Part shown: piece by piece, positions 40,151-51,373 of the stretch
How positions within the stretch are numbered: the stretch's first letter is position 1
Layout of the letters: every line of letters begins with the position of its first letter
NCBI GenBank assembly: GCA_018902385.1
Contig: JABSSW010000018.1
Span: 434,001-498,000, forward strand
DNA length: 64,000 nt
DNA from: Physcia stellaris
Lineage: Eukaryota; Ascomycota; Lecanoromycetes; Caliciales; Physciaceae
Direction of reading: 5' to 3'
Notes under the pieces: generated by a model
The model's database searches: none
The model's input: the letters and a program-made list of their open reading frames with translations, nothing else
Told to the model about the DNA's origin: nothing
Program-made: the position numbers and the translations under genes

Positions 40151-40688
40151 CCAGGCGGACCAGGTGAAGTTTGACGATGTCGACAAATTCAAGATTTTAC
40201 CAAAACTTCGCGAGTGGAGGAAAGTCAAAATCCCTCAACGAGGCGACGAGACAGGGAGAAGGGGGTTGCAAAAACTCGAACTCCGATCTCTTCGGTGCCC
40301 ATTGGCGCGCCCTTCTACGAGGAACCTTCCAAGAAAGAGGACGATCATTATACTAAAAACAATGGTATAAAAATCACATTTGATTGCGGAAACAGTATCG
40401 CAGTCATATCCTCGTATCATGCTTTCAAGTTCTAGCTTTTGATCGTTTTGATTCGCGGATCAGATTCGAGATAAATTCAATTGGTCAACATATGCGATAT
40501 CAAAGATAATTCTATCGAAACTACATGTTGTACATCTATTCAAAACTTTGTCTCTGCAATTAAGTTCGAATAATAGCATGAATCATTCAATCGACCGAGA
40601 ATCTCCAACAGAAGGTCCATTTTGTATGACAAAATCGGACTCTCGCGGAAGATGAAAGTCGAAAAATCTTTGAAATTAATTTCGCGAG
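40151..40688. other. Possibly decayed MULE flank, no gene seen
   Basis: AT-rich region with alternating short frames after the transposase remnant. It may be further decayed transposon sequence, but nothing specific is recognisable. Confidence 0.35.
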
Positions 40689-41426
40689 TTATTCCGGATC
40701 AGAGAATCTGTTTACCACACGCAGAGACGTCCATTTATCAAGATGAGAGGTTTGTATACTACTGATCAAAAGTATAATTCCTGACGTTCGGACTTGTGCG
40801 TTTGGCTGGAGGGGAGGAGAGAGAGGGGAGGGGAAAGACGCGCGAAGGATTCCGGTCCATGTTGTTGACTTTATCATGTGCAATAAAGAACAAAAGCTCT
40901 TACATGCATCTTTTGACTCATTGGAGGTTCCGGTATCGCTGAAGCGAGAGTGAGCGCAATGAAAAGTCGTGATTAGATGAGACTGCTGGGACTGTAAGAA
41001 ATTGTATTCAGTATTGCACGTAAAAAGATACTTTGAGATTGGGATTCCGCAAGTCGAATCGTCCGTTTGCGCGCTTGGACTTGTGGGAGGGGCTACTGAT
41101 GATGCTGGCATAGGGATGGGAGTTTCTATGCATCTTTCGTTTTTAGGATTTAGCGGATTCATGGCTACGTATGAGAGAATGAGAGCCGCAAAGAGATGAG
41201 TTTGGTGAGATTGTGAGTATCCTGTGGATGGGTTGTAGGGGTTGTATGCAATATGCACGAGAAGGGAAATCCGAAATTGAGGTTTCGCAAGTTGATTAAC
41301 TCGTTTGAATATCATTAATCGGCGCTCGGCTTTGTTCGGAGCAAGAGGTACGTCGATTATTGATGGTAGTCTTGGACGGCGATGGTTGTGAGGTTCTTTT
41401 CGGTCTTGTGAATGTGGACTTTGCAC
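40689..41426 (-). CDS. Uncertain 245-codon open frame
   Basis: An intronless minus-strand frame rich in Ser, Pro, His and Thr without a domain, signal peptide or membrane segment. Its length is only marginally beyond what chance allows at this base composition. The stretch contains a weak internal duplication (about 40997-41075 against 41238-41310, roughly two-thirds identical), suggesting repeat-derived sequence. I would not assign a function. Confidence 0.2.
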   Translation of the reverse strand: MQSPHSQDRKEPHNHRRPRLPSIIDVPLAPNKAERRLMIFKRVNQLAKPQFRISLLVHIAYNPYNPSTGYSQSHQTHLFAALILSYVAMNPLNPKNERCIETPIPMPASSVAPPTSPSAQTDDSTCGIPISKYLFTCNTEYNFLQSQQSHLITTFHCAHSRFSDTGTSNESKDACKSFCSLLHMIKSTTWTGILRASFPSPLSPPLQPNAQVRTSGIILLISSIQTSHLDKWTSLRVVNRFSDPE

Positions 41427-41733
41427 CTAGCGCCTTTTCAGAAGGGAACCCGTCAGGAAAATTTCGGAAGGGTACTCGGATGTGTGCCGCGAAACGCGTG
41501 AAGCGCCACTACTTCTAGAACTAATTCGGATCTTGGCAATATTGTGAAATACCGTAAAGGTTTCAACACCCGTGCCTCCAGCCACTCGAACTCGAGAGCT
41601 TCGATATCTGTGGTTCGGTGCACGTCTGATAATCCACACACCCTCCACAGTTGCCGTTCGAAAGGCTCAGATATGATCTCTCGAACTGTCTTCCCAACCA
41701 AGTCTATCAGTCAGTAACAGACTCGACAGGACA
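41427..41733. other. Promoter side of the SDR gene
   Basis: About 300 bp. Two overlapping minus-strand open frames (82 and 73 codons) occupy it but have no recognisable content, and one starts only 33 bp from the SDR start. Confidence 0.35.
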
Positions 41734-42861
41734 ATGGCAAGCAACCAAGGTGCTCTCGGCTCTGTCCTCGTCATCGGTGGCTGTGGCTACCTAGGCAGTG
41801 CTCTGGTCCAAGATCTCCAAGCTTCCGAATCCGCTTCCTCCATCTCAATCGCCGACATCAGATTACCCCCAACGCGGCTCCCCAACGTCGTCTACCACGA
41901 AGTCGATATCTGTTCTCAGAGCGCTGTGTCCACCCTACTCAACCGTGTCCTCCCGACCGTGATCTTTCACACAGCGTCACCCCCAGCCTTCGGCTACGAC
42001 CTCCCCTTCTATCTGAGAGTGAACGTCGACGGCACCAAGAATCTGCTCCGGGCTGCCCAGGCTGTCGGCACAGTAAAAGCATTCGTGTATACCTCCAGCG
42101 CATCAGTCGTGCACGACGGGACGAGCGACCTGCTTGACGCAGACGACAGCACCCCGGTCGTCTTACTCCCCAAACAGAAATCCATCTACGCCCACAGCAA
42201 AGTGTTAGCCGAGCGCGCTGTGCTGTCCGCAAATCGCTCCTGCGAAAATGGGGGAGGAGAAGGGGATATGCTCACGGTCTCGATACGGTTGTCAGGGATG
42301 TTCGGCGAGAACGATCCCTCCTCCACCAAACCCCTGATCGAGGCAGCTCGGAACGGGAAATTCCGCTTCCAGATGGGCGATGGGACGAATCTGTTCGATA
42401 GGACTTACGTGGGCAATGTGGTCCAAGCTCACGTTCGCGCTGCCAATGCCCTACTGTCCGTGCACGGTACTCCGGGGATAAACATCCCCCCGGACCAGCG
42501 CGTCGATGGCGAAGCCTTTCTTATCACCAATGACGAGCCGACGCCGTTCTGGGAGACGTCTCGCGCGATAGGCGCAGCGGCAGGCCATCCCACTCCTGCG
42601 GCGCAGGTGAGGATCATACCCAAATGGCTGGGCTTGCTGATTGTGGTGATGATGGAGTGGATGGCGTGGATTTCATCCCTGGGGCGTCAGGATACCACGC
42701 TGATGTCCGCTGGCATCAGGTATAGTATGCTTAACAGGACGTACAATATCGAGAAAGCAAAGAAGCGCTTGGGATATAGACCGACTGTTGATATCGCTGA
42801 GGCAGTTCAGAGAGCTGGAGCTTCTTTTGCGCGGGGGAAGGAGCATAGGAAGGTTGAGTGA
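41734..42861 (+). CDS. 3-beta-HSD/sterol-4-carboxylate dehydrogenase-like SDR
   Basis: Intronless 375-residue extended short-chain dehydrogenase. The NAD(P)-binding Rossmann motif GGCGYLG is at residues 15-21. TASPPAFGYDLPFYLRVNVD, then AFVYTSSASVV and the active-site YAHSK (Y152, K156) follow. DGTNLFDRTYVGNVVQAHV and the RLGYRP-type ending are typical of Erg26 and 3-beta-hydroxysteroid dehydrogenase relatives. A hydrophobic segment near residues 290-310 (WLGLLIVVMMEWMAWISSL) suggests membrane association, as for the ER sterol C4-demethylation complex. Genomes often carry several paralogues, so a non-sterol substrate is possible. The local GC content is high compared with the flanks. Confidence 0.85.
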   Translation: MASNQGALGSVLVIGGCGYLGSALVQDLQASESASSISIADIRLPPTRLPNVVYHEVDICSQSAVSTLLNRVLPTVIFHTASPPAFGYDLPFYLRVNVDGTKNLLRAAQAVGTVKAFVYTSSASVVHDGTSDLLDADDSTPVVLLPKQKSIYAHSKVLAERAVLSANRSCENGGGEGDMLTVSIRLSGMFGENDPSSTKPLIEAARNGKFRFQMGDGTNLFDRTYVGNVVQAHVRAANALLSVHGTPGINIPPDQRVDGEAFLITNDEPTPFWETSRAIGAAAGHPTPAAQVRIIPKWLGLLIVVMMEWMAWISSLGRQDTTLMSAGIRYSMLNRTYNIEKAKKRLGYRPTVDIAEAVQRAGASFARGKEHRKVE

Positions 42862-43782
42862 TTAATTTTCTGCGGTTTTTGGGGTCGGGAATTCAATTGG
42901 AGTGCCGTTCTGTGGGGATCTAAGGGTCTTGCGCAGCTACCCAGCATATTGGCGAGAACAAGTCGCCAATGCAACAGGCGAAGCTGGTGGCTAAGGAAAT
43001 TAGAGAAATTCGCCAGCCATCTTATCTCGTTCCTGAAGGTCGGTATCGCCAGAGAAAGCACTGGTATAACAGGATGCTCGGGCTGAGTGTCTAGCATACC
43101 TTCCAAGCGAGGGTAAACGAAACCTCTCGGGACGCAAACCGCCACAGCATTTCTGGTAAGTTCGTAACCGCTTGGGGCTTCTGACCGTACTACATAGATA
43201 AGCTGCACTGAAACCTAAATGTAAAAAATGGGTATCGAAAGGAAGGACGATATCCGCACAAAAGTATCAATGAGAGAAACAAGCTGGATCTACATCTTGA
43301 TTCATGGATGGGGGACTGATGATTGTAATCAAGGACGGGTGTAGCTTCAACCCCTATTTCTTACACTTACACCTCAACCAAAGCCATTATCAGAATCTAA
43401 AAAGGCGGCATTTGACCTGAGATTGATAGACAGTTGAGCAACTCACCCCATTCACGTGTTCGTGCAGCTGCACTGTAGCAATTCAAACTCTAAAGGGCTT
43501 TAAAGACCAACCATGCAAAGGGTGATCCAGTCGAATCGAAGGTAATGGAACTTTGATATTACAAACGCATTAAGAAACCGCTATGTCTGAAACCCTCGTG
43601 CTTTTTCTGCCCCCTCCCATTTCCCACCCAAGAGCAGAAACAGAAACCCGCTCGGACGCCGGCCGCATCCAATCAAGGGCGTGCCCAGAACCAACTTATA
43701 CCCTAGCTACTACTACTGGGGCTTTGGTTTCGGTCTAGCAATGTCAGGTGGTTGTCAGTCTAGTGGTGAGGACTTTATTATC
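42862..43782. other. Convergent intergenic gap, no gene seen
   Basis: About 920 bp between the SDR and syntaxin 3' ends. A 133-codon minus-strand frame at 42807-43208 overlaps the SDR end and has no recognisable content. Confidence 0.45.
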
Positions 43783-45041
43783 CTACTTGTTGACCACCTT
43801 GACCACGATGACAACGATGACGACGATGATGATGACGATCAGGACTGCAGAGCGATGTCATTAGTGCTCCAGTTACCATCTATATTCATGAACAAGAAGG
43901 AAAGTGCGGGCGCTTACTGGAGATGAGGAGACACCACCACTTCTTGCGATTGCGGCTTCGGGCCTGCTTGTTCGCCTCGTCCAGCTGCACGTTGCCCTTG
44001 CCCACATTATCGACGATGACTTCGCCGCGCTGGTCGATTTCTTCGAGGGGCGCTTCTTGCTGCACGACGTATTCGTCCAGCTGTTGGAAGAGTTGCGCCA
44101 GCTCGTTCATCTGTTGCTCGATTTTCTGGATGGCTTCGTGCCTGCCTTGGACAGCCCGCAGCACTGACTGCGATTGACCACGGCGATTACTTGAAAGGAG
44201 CTAGAGCACATGTCAGAGGCGTAGATGTATCAGATCAGGTGGCTCAAACTCACGGCTTGCTCGAAGATTTGGTTGTTCGACGTATCTTCTACCGCCGTCC
44301 GGACTTCTTGCTCCGTTGCGTTGGGGTTGACGATCAGGTACTGCCGTTCGAGCTGGGAGCCTAGGTTCTTTCGGTAATCTCGATCCACCTGCTGATATTC
44401 CTGAATCGCAGCCTTGAGTTTCCGGTCCACCTTGCCCAATTGTGCTTTGTTTCGCGGATCTCCTGATGCGGGCTGGGACTTGATCCTTCTGAGGCGCTCG
44501 CCGAAAGCACGGTAGAGCGTCATGGTTTCGGAGTTCAGGGCGTCGAGTTCGCGATTGGTTTGGGTGTTCTGGCTGGCGTCTGGGTCGTCGATGGCGCGTT
44601 GTTGGAGGAATCGGAGTCGTTGGAGGTTCTGGTTGATGGTGTCGATGCCTCTGTCGATATCGGCCGTCTCGTTCAGAATGGCGTTGGCGTCTTTCCCGCG
44701 GCCGTTGACGGCGCCCATCTCCATATCGTTACCTCCGGCTGGTGGAGGTCAGTCAATGCTCCCCGGCACCAGGGTCCGAAACTGACCGTATGTCCCGTTT
44801 TGTTGTCCGCCATATGTAGGCTGCGATGTTTGCTGTTGGGCATATGGATTGGTGGTTTGGCGCTGGTCGTATGGATTGCTTTGACCGTAACCGCCTTGAT
44901 TGTCGTAGCCCCCGTATTGCTGTAAGATCCCCCCGTGTTAGCGGTGATCGTGATAGTTTCTGTAAGGCTGTTCTCTACAAAGAGACACTTTCAAGTGATC
45001 CAGGTCGTGGGCAGAGCAATGAGGGAGTATCTTACTGCCAT
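43783..45041 (-). CDS. sso1: Plasma-membrane syntaxin (Sso1/2-type Qa-SNARE)
   Basis: Five exons: 45041-45036, 44919-44787, 44738-44254, 44200-43918 and 43844-43783, about 322 residues. The first coding exon is only 6 nt (Met-Ala). It is supported by a GTAAGA donor, a GCTAAC branch point and the family N-terminus QYGGYDNQGGYGQSNPYDQ. A Gln/Tyr/Gly-rich leader precedes the Habc bundle (INQNLQRLRFLQQRAIDD onward). The SNARE motif follows in exon 4 (RHEAIQKIEQQMNELAQLFQ with the central Gln). A KKWWCLLI junction and an Ile/Val-rich tail anchor encoded by a GATGAC-type repeat close the protein. It mediates fusion of secretory vesicles at the plasma membrane. The exon 3 acceptor could equally be at 44732 (two residues shorter). 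Confidence 0.92.
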
Positions 45042-46988
45042 GCTGGTGCCCAGGCTCCTGCTAAACCCCTAACCTGCGGGAGTTTTAAGAGCTGGATTCC
45101 AGAGAATTCAGGTGGTGGCAATAACGGCGGAGATATGGCAGTAGCTGATGACTCTGAACAATGTGGAGAATGCAACGTCTTTAATGATGATTAAGAAAGG
45201 CTGGCTTGGATTCGCGATGCAGCTTTGCTGGTGAGATTGTATTTCTTTCGAAAAACCCGCGACTGCTTTAGCGCCTGGGCGGGACCCTGAAACAGCAAGC
45301 GTCAAACTCGAGACAGTCGCCCTTGAATGTCAAACTCTTGGGCTTCGAGCCTCGATTATATTTACTGATGCTTTTGTATTTGTTCAGACACTTTGGAAGA
45401 AGGGGTTCTTGTGATATTGAAAATATATTGATGTTTTTCTGGCGCTGAAGCCGTCTTATCAAGGATCACCGACGGCCGAGGGGACTCGCAATTGTTTGCT
45501 GCGGCAGCGCCTCGCTTCGCCTTGCTATGAATAGCTCTGGCTGCTCACACATCAGGGACTTCTAATCCAGCCGAGTGACTTGTCGGACAAATTTATAAAC
45601 AGTGCTCGCGTCACTCCAGCGGCGCAGTCACGCACCGAATTGCGAAAACCGGACAATTCATACGCTGCCATCTTTTCTCCATTTAGCTAATTGTCTTACG
45701 CTTATATTACTTCTTCCTTGGGAATTGTCAATGTGATCTTTGATGGCAATAAGAAAATCCTGTGAACGGGAGGGATTGGCCTGAGAACGCGGCTGAGACT
45801 GTGATGGCCTCGTAACGTGGACGTCTGCGGCAGCTACATCACTCCTGAGGCGTTCCCTTGACAAAACGGCATATTTCACCGATGTACCGCAGAACTGAAT
45901 TGAGGGCAATCAACTCCAGCTTTGCGCACTGCACTTCCGCAGAATAAAGGATTCAACGAATTCTACCGGGAATTACTCACAGCCAGGCTACGACAACGTC
46001 ACGTGCCAGGATTGACGTGACAGTGATGTTGTAGGAGCTACTTAGGTGTGTACCTGTACTGGAGCGGCGTCCTCGTCAAAAACAACAAATCTGGCGAACA
46101 ATCGTACGCTGAGAGACGACTGTGAATTACAACGGGCGCACCTAAGTACTTCAAACGACAAAAAGGCCTGAATGACAAACAGAACTTACACTGTCCGGTT
46201 TCGTAGGTGTAAGGAACAGCCAAGTAGGCACGCAAGTCAAAAAAAAGCCCGCTCGTATTGCTGTCACTGCAGTCGGGGAGCTTGAAGCTTAGCGGACTTC
46301 CGGTCCTTTTAATAGGACTATTCGATTGGTATGGCAGAGTATCGCTGCCTTGACTCCTCTAAAGGGCGTTGAGCAATAATTTCGTCAAGGGAAAAGAATA
46401 TGACCTCTTACAATTCAGTACCGATTGTAGAGCGAAGATGAGAAATATTCGAGACGGAGCATTTCCGGGACATCTGATAAAAGCTCTCGCTTTCAGAACC
46501 GACCAAGAATCTTTCCTTATCCCACCACCGAACTCCTGTTTCAAGCCGTCCAGTCCGGCCACATAAGCAGCTACTTGCATGCCTCGTGACCTTTCGCTTT
46601 CCACACGGTTCCAATCCCACGACCAAACCTTGGGGTCCAAGCCCGCGGACGCATCCGAAATGGTGTTCGACTCCTTTAGCTCCACATCCTGAGTCCCAGC
46701 TTTCGACACTTTGTTGGCCCTAGAACGAGTAACTCCTGACACTGACGCTCCAGTTTCCACTTTATGCCGCTCCCCCTGGCACAGGAAGGAGGCCCGTCTG
46801 CTCCAAGACCGTCGCCGGCGCAATCGTACGTCTACCTCGCTTGAAAACATACTTTGCGATTGAAGACGCGAAGATCGGCGGATGAGTGGGCTTCTTAAGA
46901 GCCCCGCGATTAGTGCAGCACGATTAGTCCGAGGATTCGATTACCAATCATATCCCATTTCTCGGTCTGCATCGGCTACTTCATATAT
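45042..46988. other. 1.9 kb intergenic, no assigned gene
   Basis: A minus-strand frame of 163 codons at 46359-46850 is the longest; it is basic at the N-terminus and matches no family I know. The region borders the P450/PKS fossils and may be decayed cluster sequence. Confidence 0.4.
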
Positions 46989-47440
46989 CTAATTCATAGG
47001 ACTGCCATTGTGCGGAGGGCAACATTGTTGACCCAGTGAACTATTTAGTGACACATTGTGCTTCACGACCGATTCCAAATCTTCATTCATCATCTGATCA
47101 AATCTTTGTAACAGTCCAACCGTCACATGGGAAACCTCAGCCAGCGCCAATTGTTCTATGCGGTGCAAAAAAGACGCAAAGTCAGCAATTTGTGCCTCAC
47201 CAGCTAGGGCAGGACAAATACAATATTTACAATTTTTTTCTGGGTATACATAGGAAATTTGAGAAAAAATATACGACCCACACAGATTCTTGGACCCCCA
47301 ATTAAACGAGAGGTATTCCCAACTGAAGTTCCTGCCCAGCCAACGTTCAGGCTTGAACGCGTCCGCGTCAGAGCCCCAGAACTCTTCCCACCGGTGCAAC
47401 GCATACACCGTGTGATTATCATTTGAACACGGCGTGCCTA
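46989..47440 (-). pseudogene. Cytochrome P450 fossil, C-terminal part
   Basis: Fragment of a fungal P450, probably CYP52/CYP63-like from its motifs. Recognisable parts in order are the VYALHRWEEFWG segment, DAFKPERW (the meander PERW), SWEYLSFN, the heme-binding GGPRICVG with its Cys, and after a plausible family intron QQLALAEVSHVTVGLLQRF and VVKHNVSLNSS. Only the last ~130 residues of a ~500-residue enzyme are present and they do not stay in one frame, so it is broken. The 5' truncation falls where the polyketide synthase fossil begins on the opposite strand. Confidence 0.8.
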
Positions 47441-48438
47441 GGTTTCAACGATACGACTACACGGATATTTCCCCTTCTTTCTTCGAGAAGGCTAAGGAAT
47501 TTTTGAAAGAGTACGGAGATAGGGTACAACACAAGACCCTGGACATCGACAAAGACCCAAGTGACCAAGGCCAGGAACATATGATGTCGTATTTGCAGCC
47601 AACGTCATTCATGCAACGAAAGACCTTCGCACAACACCGCGAAATGCACGTAAGCTTCATAAACACGGAGGAAACCTCATTCTTCAGAGATTTGCAATCC
47701 AGAGCTTTTGAGGACAGGATTTGCCTTTTGCTTGCTCAGTGAATGGTGGTTGTTAACGGAAGGAACACGACAGTGAAGTCAAACCCTATTTGGAAAAGAC
47801 TGGCACGAGCTGCTGACTTGTCACGGGTTCTCCAGCACTAATATGACATTCAGTGACTACGGAGATGATCGCTGCCACGAGACCAGTGTCATGGTATCCA
47901 CCGCTGTCGAGCCTATGCCTAAGCGGATATCAGTTCCTCAGACAGCCATAGTTACGTCCAAGAATCCTTCAAGACGCTTGCACAACGGCTTTCAGTTATG
48001 GGGAAAGGTGCATCTGAATGTCAATGGACGTCATTTAGGGAGGCTGCTTTATACCGAGCCCTAGCTGAGATTTTCTGTATCCCTTTCCCTTGAAACCGAC
48101 GACTCCTACTTGACAGACAACGACTCTGAAGGGTTTGAAGCGCTCAAACTGATGCTGAAGACGGCCAAAGATATCACCAGGGTCACTCATGGGGAGGTCG
48201 TTCGCCGAAGAAAACTAAGATGGACATTTTCACTGGTCTTCCTCGTTCATCCCGCACGGATTATGTTGAATCGATACTCATACACCTTAGTATTGAAAGC
48301 ACTATCCCGATCACTGAGAAAGAAGTAGAATTCATCTACCAAGTGCTGGAGATAACCGTCAATTCGCTAATAGAGACCTGTGAAATTGAGTTTACTGAAA
48401 GAGACGATATGCTCTACAACAACCGACTTGACATGTGA
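47434..48438 (+). pseudogene. Reducing polyketide synthase fossil (methyltransferase region)
   Basis: Internal fragment of a highly reducing type I polyketide synthase. The methyltransferase core is visible as YDYTDISPSFFEKAKEFLKE and KTLDIDKDPSDQG, then YDVVFAANVIHATKDLRTT. Next come a LLSEWW segment, DWHELLTCHGF, FSDYGDDRCHETSVMVSTA, and the linker toward the reductase domains (GFEALKLMLKTAKDI, LPRSSRTDYVE, EFTERDDMLYNNR). Matches lie in different frames with several breaks and both ends of the ~2,300-residue parent are missing. It has diverged well past function and is older than the intact neighbours. Together with the P450 fossil it marks a dead secondary-metabolite locus between the syntaxin and uS5 genes. 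Confidence 0.85.
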
Positions 48439-48675
48439 TACATCGTGTCAACATATCTATAAATCCTCTGATCATGAGTGATTATTATCTATCGGAGTTG
48501 GTTGAAGCAGTGCGAGCAATTGCCAAGACTTTAGCCCAGTTTTCGCTTAATCCTTAGCGTCTTCTCTCTCCCACTGAACTTTGTGCGGTACCAAAGCCGC
48601 CATTTGAAGCTTCACCAAATCTCAAACGGCCATTTCCTCCGCGTCGACGATTATCACAGCCCAAGCCTCACAAAT

Positions 48676-49734
48676 ATGGCTGACGCACCAAAAGGCCAAC
48701 CCGCAGCAGGTACCACCCGCGGTGGAGGCTTCGGCTCCCGCGGGGATCGAGGTGGAGACCGTGGACGTGGACGCGGCCGTCGAGGCCCCCGCCGCGGCGG
48801 TAACAAGTCTGAGGAGAAGGAATGGCAGCCTGTGACCAAGCTCGGTCGTCTCGTGAAGGCTGGTAAAATCAAGAGCATGGAGGAAATATACCTACACAGT
48901 CTGCCCATCAAGGAGTACCAGATTGTGGATTTCTTCCTACCGAAGCTGAAGGATGAAGTCATGAAGGTGAGTTCCGGTTCAAGATCTGGGGACTGTTCAT
49001 ATTTGGTTATGCGAAGTACAATCGCCTTCAATGCAGCGCTGGAACACTATGGCTATTCGTTGAGCTTTGGAAACACATGCTGACATGCTCTTCGGGTGTC
49101 TAGATCAAACCCGTCCAAAAGCAAACGCGAGCCGGTCAACGCACACGATTCAAGGCCATCGTCGTCATTGGGGACTCGGAAGGTCATGTCGGTCTTGGGA
49201 TTAAGACGTCGAAGGAAGTCGCTACAGCCATCCGCGCCGCCATCATCATAGCCAAGCTCAGCGTGCTGCCCATTCGAAGAGGATACTGGGGTGCCAATCT
49301 GGGAGACCCTCACAGTTTACCTACGAAAGAGAGCGGAAAATGTGGCAGTGTCACTGTTCGGGTAAGCCAATCCAATTTCCCACTGCGCAACGCCTCATCT
49401 TCCCTAAATGGCGGCTCATCAGGCCTTTTGAGACACCAATCAATTTGGTAGCAATGACTGACTGTGCTTTTAAAAGTTAATCCCTGCCCCTCGAGGCACC
49501 GGCCTTGTCGCTTCTCCCGCAGTCAAGCGTCTTCTCCAGCTTGCTGGCGTCCAAGACGTCTACACCTCATCCGCCGGTAGCACCAAGACCCTCGAGAACA
49601 CACTCAAAGCTACCTTCGTAGCTGTAGGCAACACTTACGGATTCCTGACGCCTAATCTGTGGAAGGAAACGAAGTTGAACCGGAGTCCATTGGAGGAATT
49701 CGGAGACGTGCTACGGGAAGGGAAGAGATACTAG
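48676..49734 (+). CDS. rps2: 40S ribosomal protein uS5 (Rps2)
   Basis: Three exons, 48676-48966, 49104-49361 and 49477-49734, give 268 residues. After an RGG-rich N-terminus ([20 protein letters not shown]) comes [40 protein letters not shown], then [20 protein letters not shown] and the uS5 C-terminal domain with [29 protein letters not shown] and [14 protein letters not shown]. The RGG region is normally arginine-methylated. uS5 lies at the mRNA entry of the small subunit and is essential. Both introns have standard GTRAG donors. The start is the ATG after a pyrimidine-rich leader. Confidence 0.97.
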
Positions 49735-49998
49735 GCTGCTGCAAGCCATCGAGTGACCATGCAAGCGAGGTGCTAGCGGGAATGATTTACAATTCGAGAC
49801 GAGAGCTTGCCGCACAACTATGATAGAATGAAGTAGTGTGAATCGAGCAGCTGCTTTATCCAGGCAGCAATCGGGTTTTCGATGTGATGCAAGAGCTACG
49901 CTTTTTATATGTTGTGCAGACCGCTTCTAGCCCCTGGTCTCGAGGGCTACAGTACTCGATGCTCTTAGATACCCAGATACCCTACAGATCTGTGAGGT
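49735..49998. other. Convergent 3' gap uS5 / FKBP2
   Basis: About 260 bp with the 3' ends of two converging genes; no gene. Confidence 0.4.
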
Positions 49999-50675
49999 CT
50001 ACAACTCGTCTTTGTCAACGCCCTGAATGCCCATCAATTCTGTCTCGAAGACTATGAGGTCGCCTCTGTCAGCCAGTGCACCCTTTCCTCGGCCAGCTGT
50101 AGATTACTCACTTAATGTAGATCCAGCCGGGATAGCCGCGCCCATAGCACGATCACCGTATCCGAATGCAGGCGGGATAGTCAGCTTCCTCTTATCGCCG
50201 ATGCACATATCCAGGAGGCCCTCATCCCATCTGTACGTCAAACCAGAGTCAGCGTCACCTTCCTCTTATCACGAACATTGCTTTTGTCATTCAATTCTCC
50301 CGAGTGCCATCTCCTGCTCCCTTCTCCCCATCCCCATCCCCATCCCCATCGCCCAAGCCCCCTTCATCCCCCCCTCCCCCACATCCGCGCTCTACCCCTC
50401 AAAAAAGAAAAAGCCCCAACATACCCCTTAATAACCATCCCCTTCCCAACAGTAAAGCTCAACGGCTGCCCGCGATCATAGCTGGCGTCAAACTTGCTGC
50501 CATCGCTGGCTAAGGTGCCCTTGTAGTGGACTTGGATCGAGTCCCCGCGCTGCGTCTTGCGCTTGCAGTCGTTGGTCAGGGTGTACTCTGTTGTTACCTG
50601 TTCTGCTGCGAGGGCGGGGAGGGCGGTGAGGGCGAGGGCGAGGAGGGAGGTGGTGGTTGGGGTTGGGAGGCGCAT
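49999..50675 (-). CDS. fkbp2: ER-lumen FKBP-type peptidyl-prolyl isomerase (FKBP2) ending KDEL
   Basis: Three exons, 50675-50425, 50230-50112 and 50051-49999, give 140 residues. A signal peptide ([20 protein letters not shown], cleaved near ALAAEQ) precedes the FK506-binding domain: [59 protein letters not shown] and IPAGSTLIFETEL. Active-site residues Y, F, D, W and F/Y of FKBPs are present. The last four residues are KDEL, an ER-retrieval signal, so it acts on folding secretory proteins. The first intron contains a long C-rich tract with CCATCC repeats. The start is the first ATG with a signal peptide. Confidence 0.95.
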
Positions 50676-51373
50676 TTTGGGTGGGGTGGGGAGGAGGGAG
50701 GGAGGGGTGTTGGTGGGTTTGAGGTACCGTAAACCTCTGAGAATGTGCCAGTGTAAGGTAGTGGAAAGGTGGAACTTGGGCTAGGCCGTTCTTGGTCTAA
50801 AACGCCAAGCATGCTGGGGTGCCTCGGGTGCCTTATCTATTGTTATTAGGTGCCTCGGTGCTTTCTCAGGTGTCAACCCCATCGTGTCCATGATCAACCA
50901 CGTCCTGACGAATGAAATAACGGTACGAATGAAATAACGGTACGGATGATCAGGTCAGAACATTAGTGAGCTTGGGCAGAATAGTGCACATGAAGTAGCG
51001 ATACAGCTGACTGAGTCGTCCAATGATCGTAAATCGGTTCTTCATCTCGTCTTTGTGTCCGATGTTCATTTCCTGTCACTTGTGTCAATCAATATAAACT
51101 ACGAATACTCCAGAAAGGTGAAACACTCTTAGTTAACATCTCGTATAGTGTTGACCTCCTCTACCAAATGTCATCAGTGTTTGGCCAGTGTTGCTTCACT
51201 ATGAAACAATGCCTCTTTTTGTGTTCCACTTCTCATTGCCATTCTTTATACTATATCTGTAATACTTTCTTTCTATAAGATCTGTAGCTTTCCAAACAAA
51301 CCTCCCTCATCGGGTAATTCTCAGTCTCAAGCATCATTAGGAATATTTGCCAGATCACTCAGCAGCAGAGAGA
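50676..51373. other. Intergenic with a short perfect tandem repeat
   Basis: About 700 bp without a gene. A 17 bp unit (CGAATGAAATAACGGTA) occurs twice in tandem at 50909-50942. G/A-rich sequence at 50676-50720 is the FKBP2 leader on the other strand. Confidence 0.45.

Noticed and set aside
42807-43208. 133-codon minus-strand frame after the SDR gene
   Set aside because: Overlaps the SDR C-terminus antisense and matches no family.
43801-43850. GATGAC simple repeat as a microsatellite
   Set aside because: It is the minus-strand coding sequence of the Ile/Val-rich membrane anchor of the syntaxin.
46359-46850. 163-codon minus-strand frame near the P450/PKS fossils
   Set aside because: No motif linking it to secondary metabolism or any other family; left as unassigned intergenic sequence.
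50330-50370. CCATCC repeat as a regulatory element
   Set aside because: Lies within the first intron of the FKBP2 gene and looks like simple-sequence expansion.
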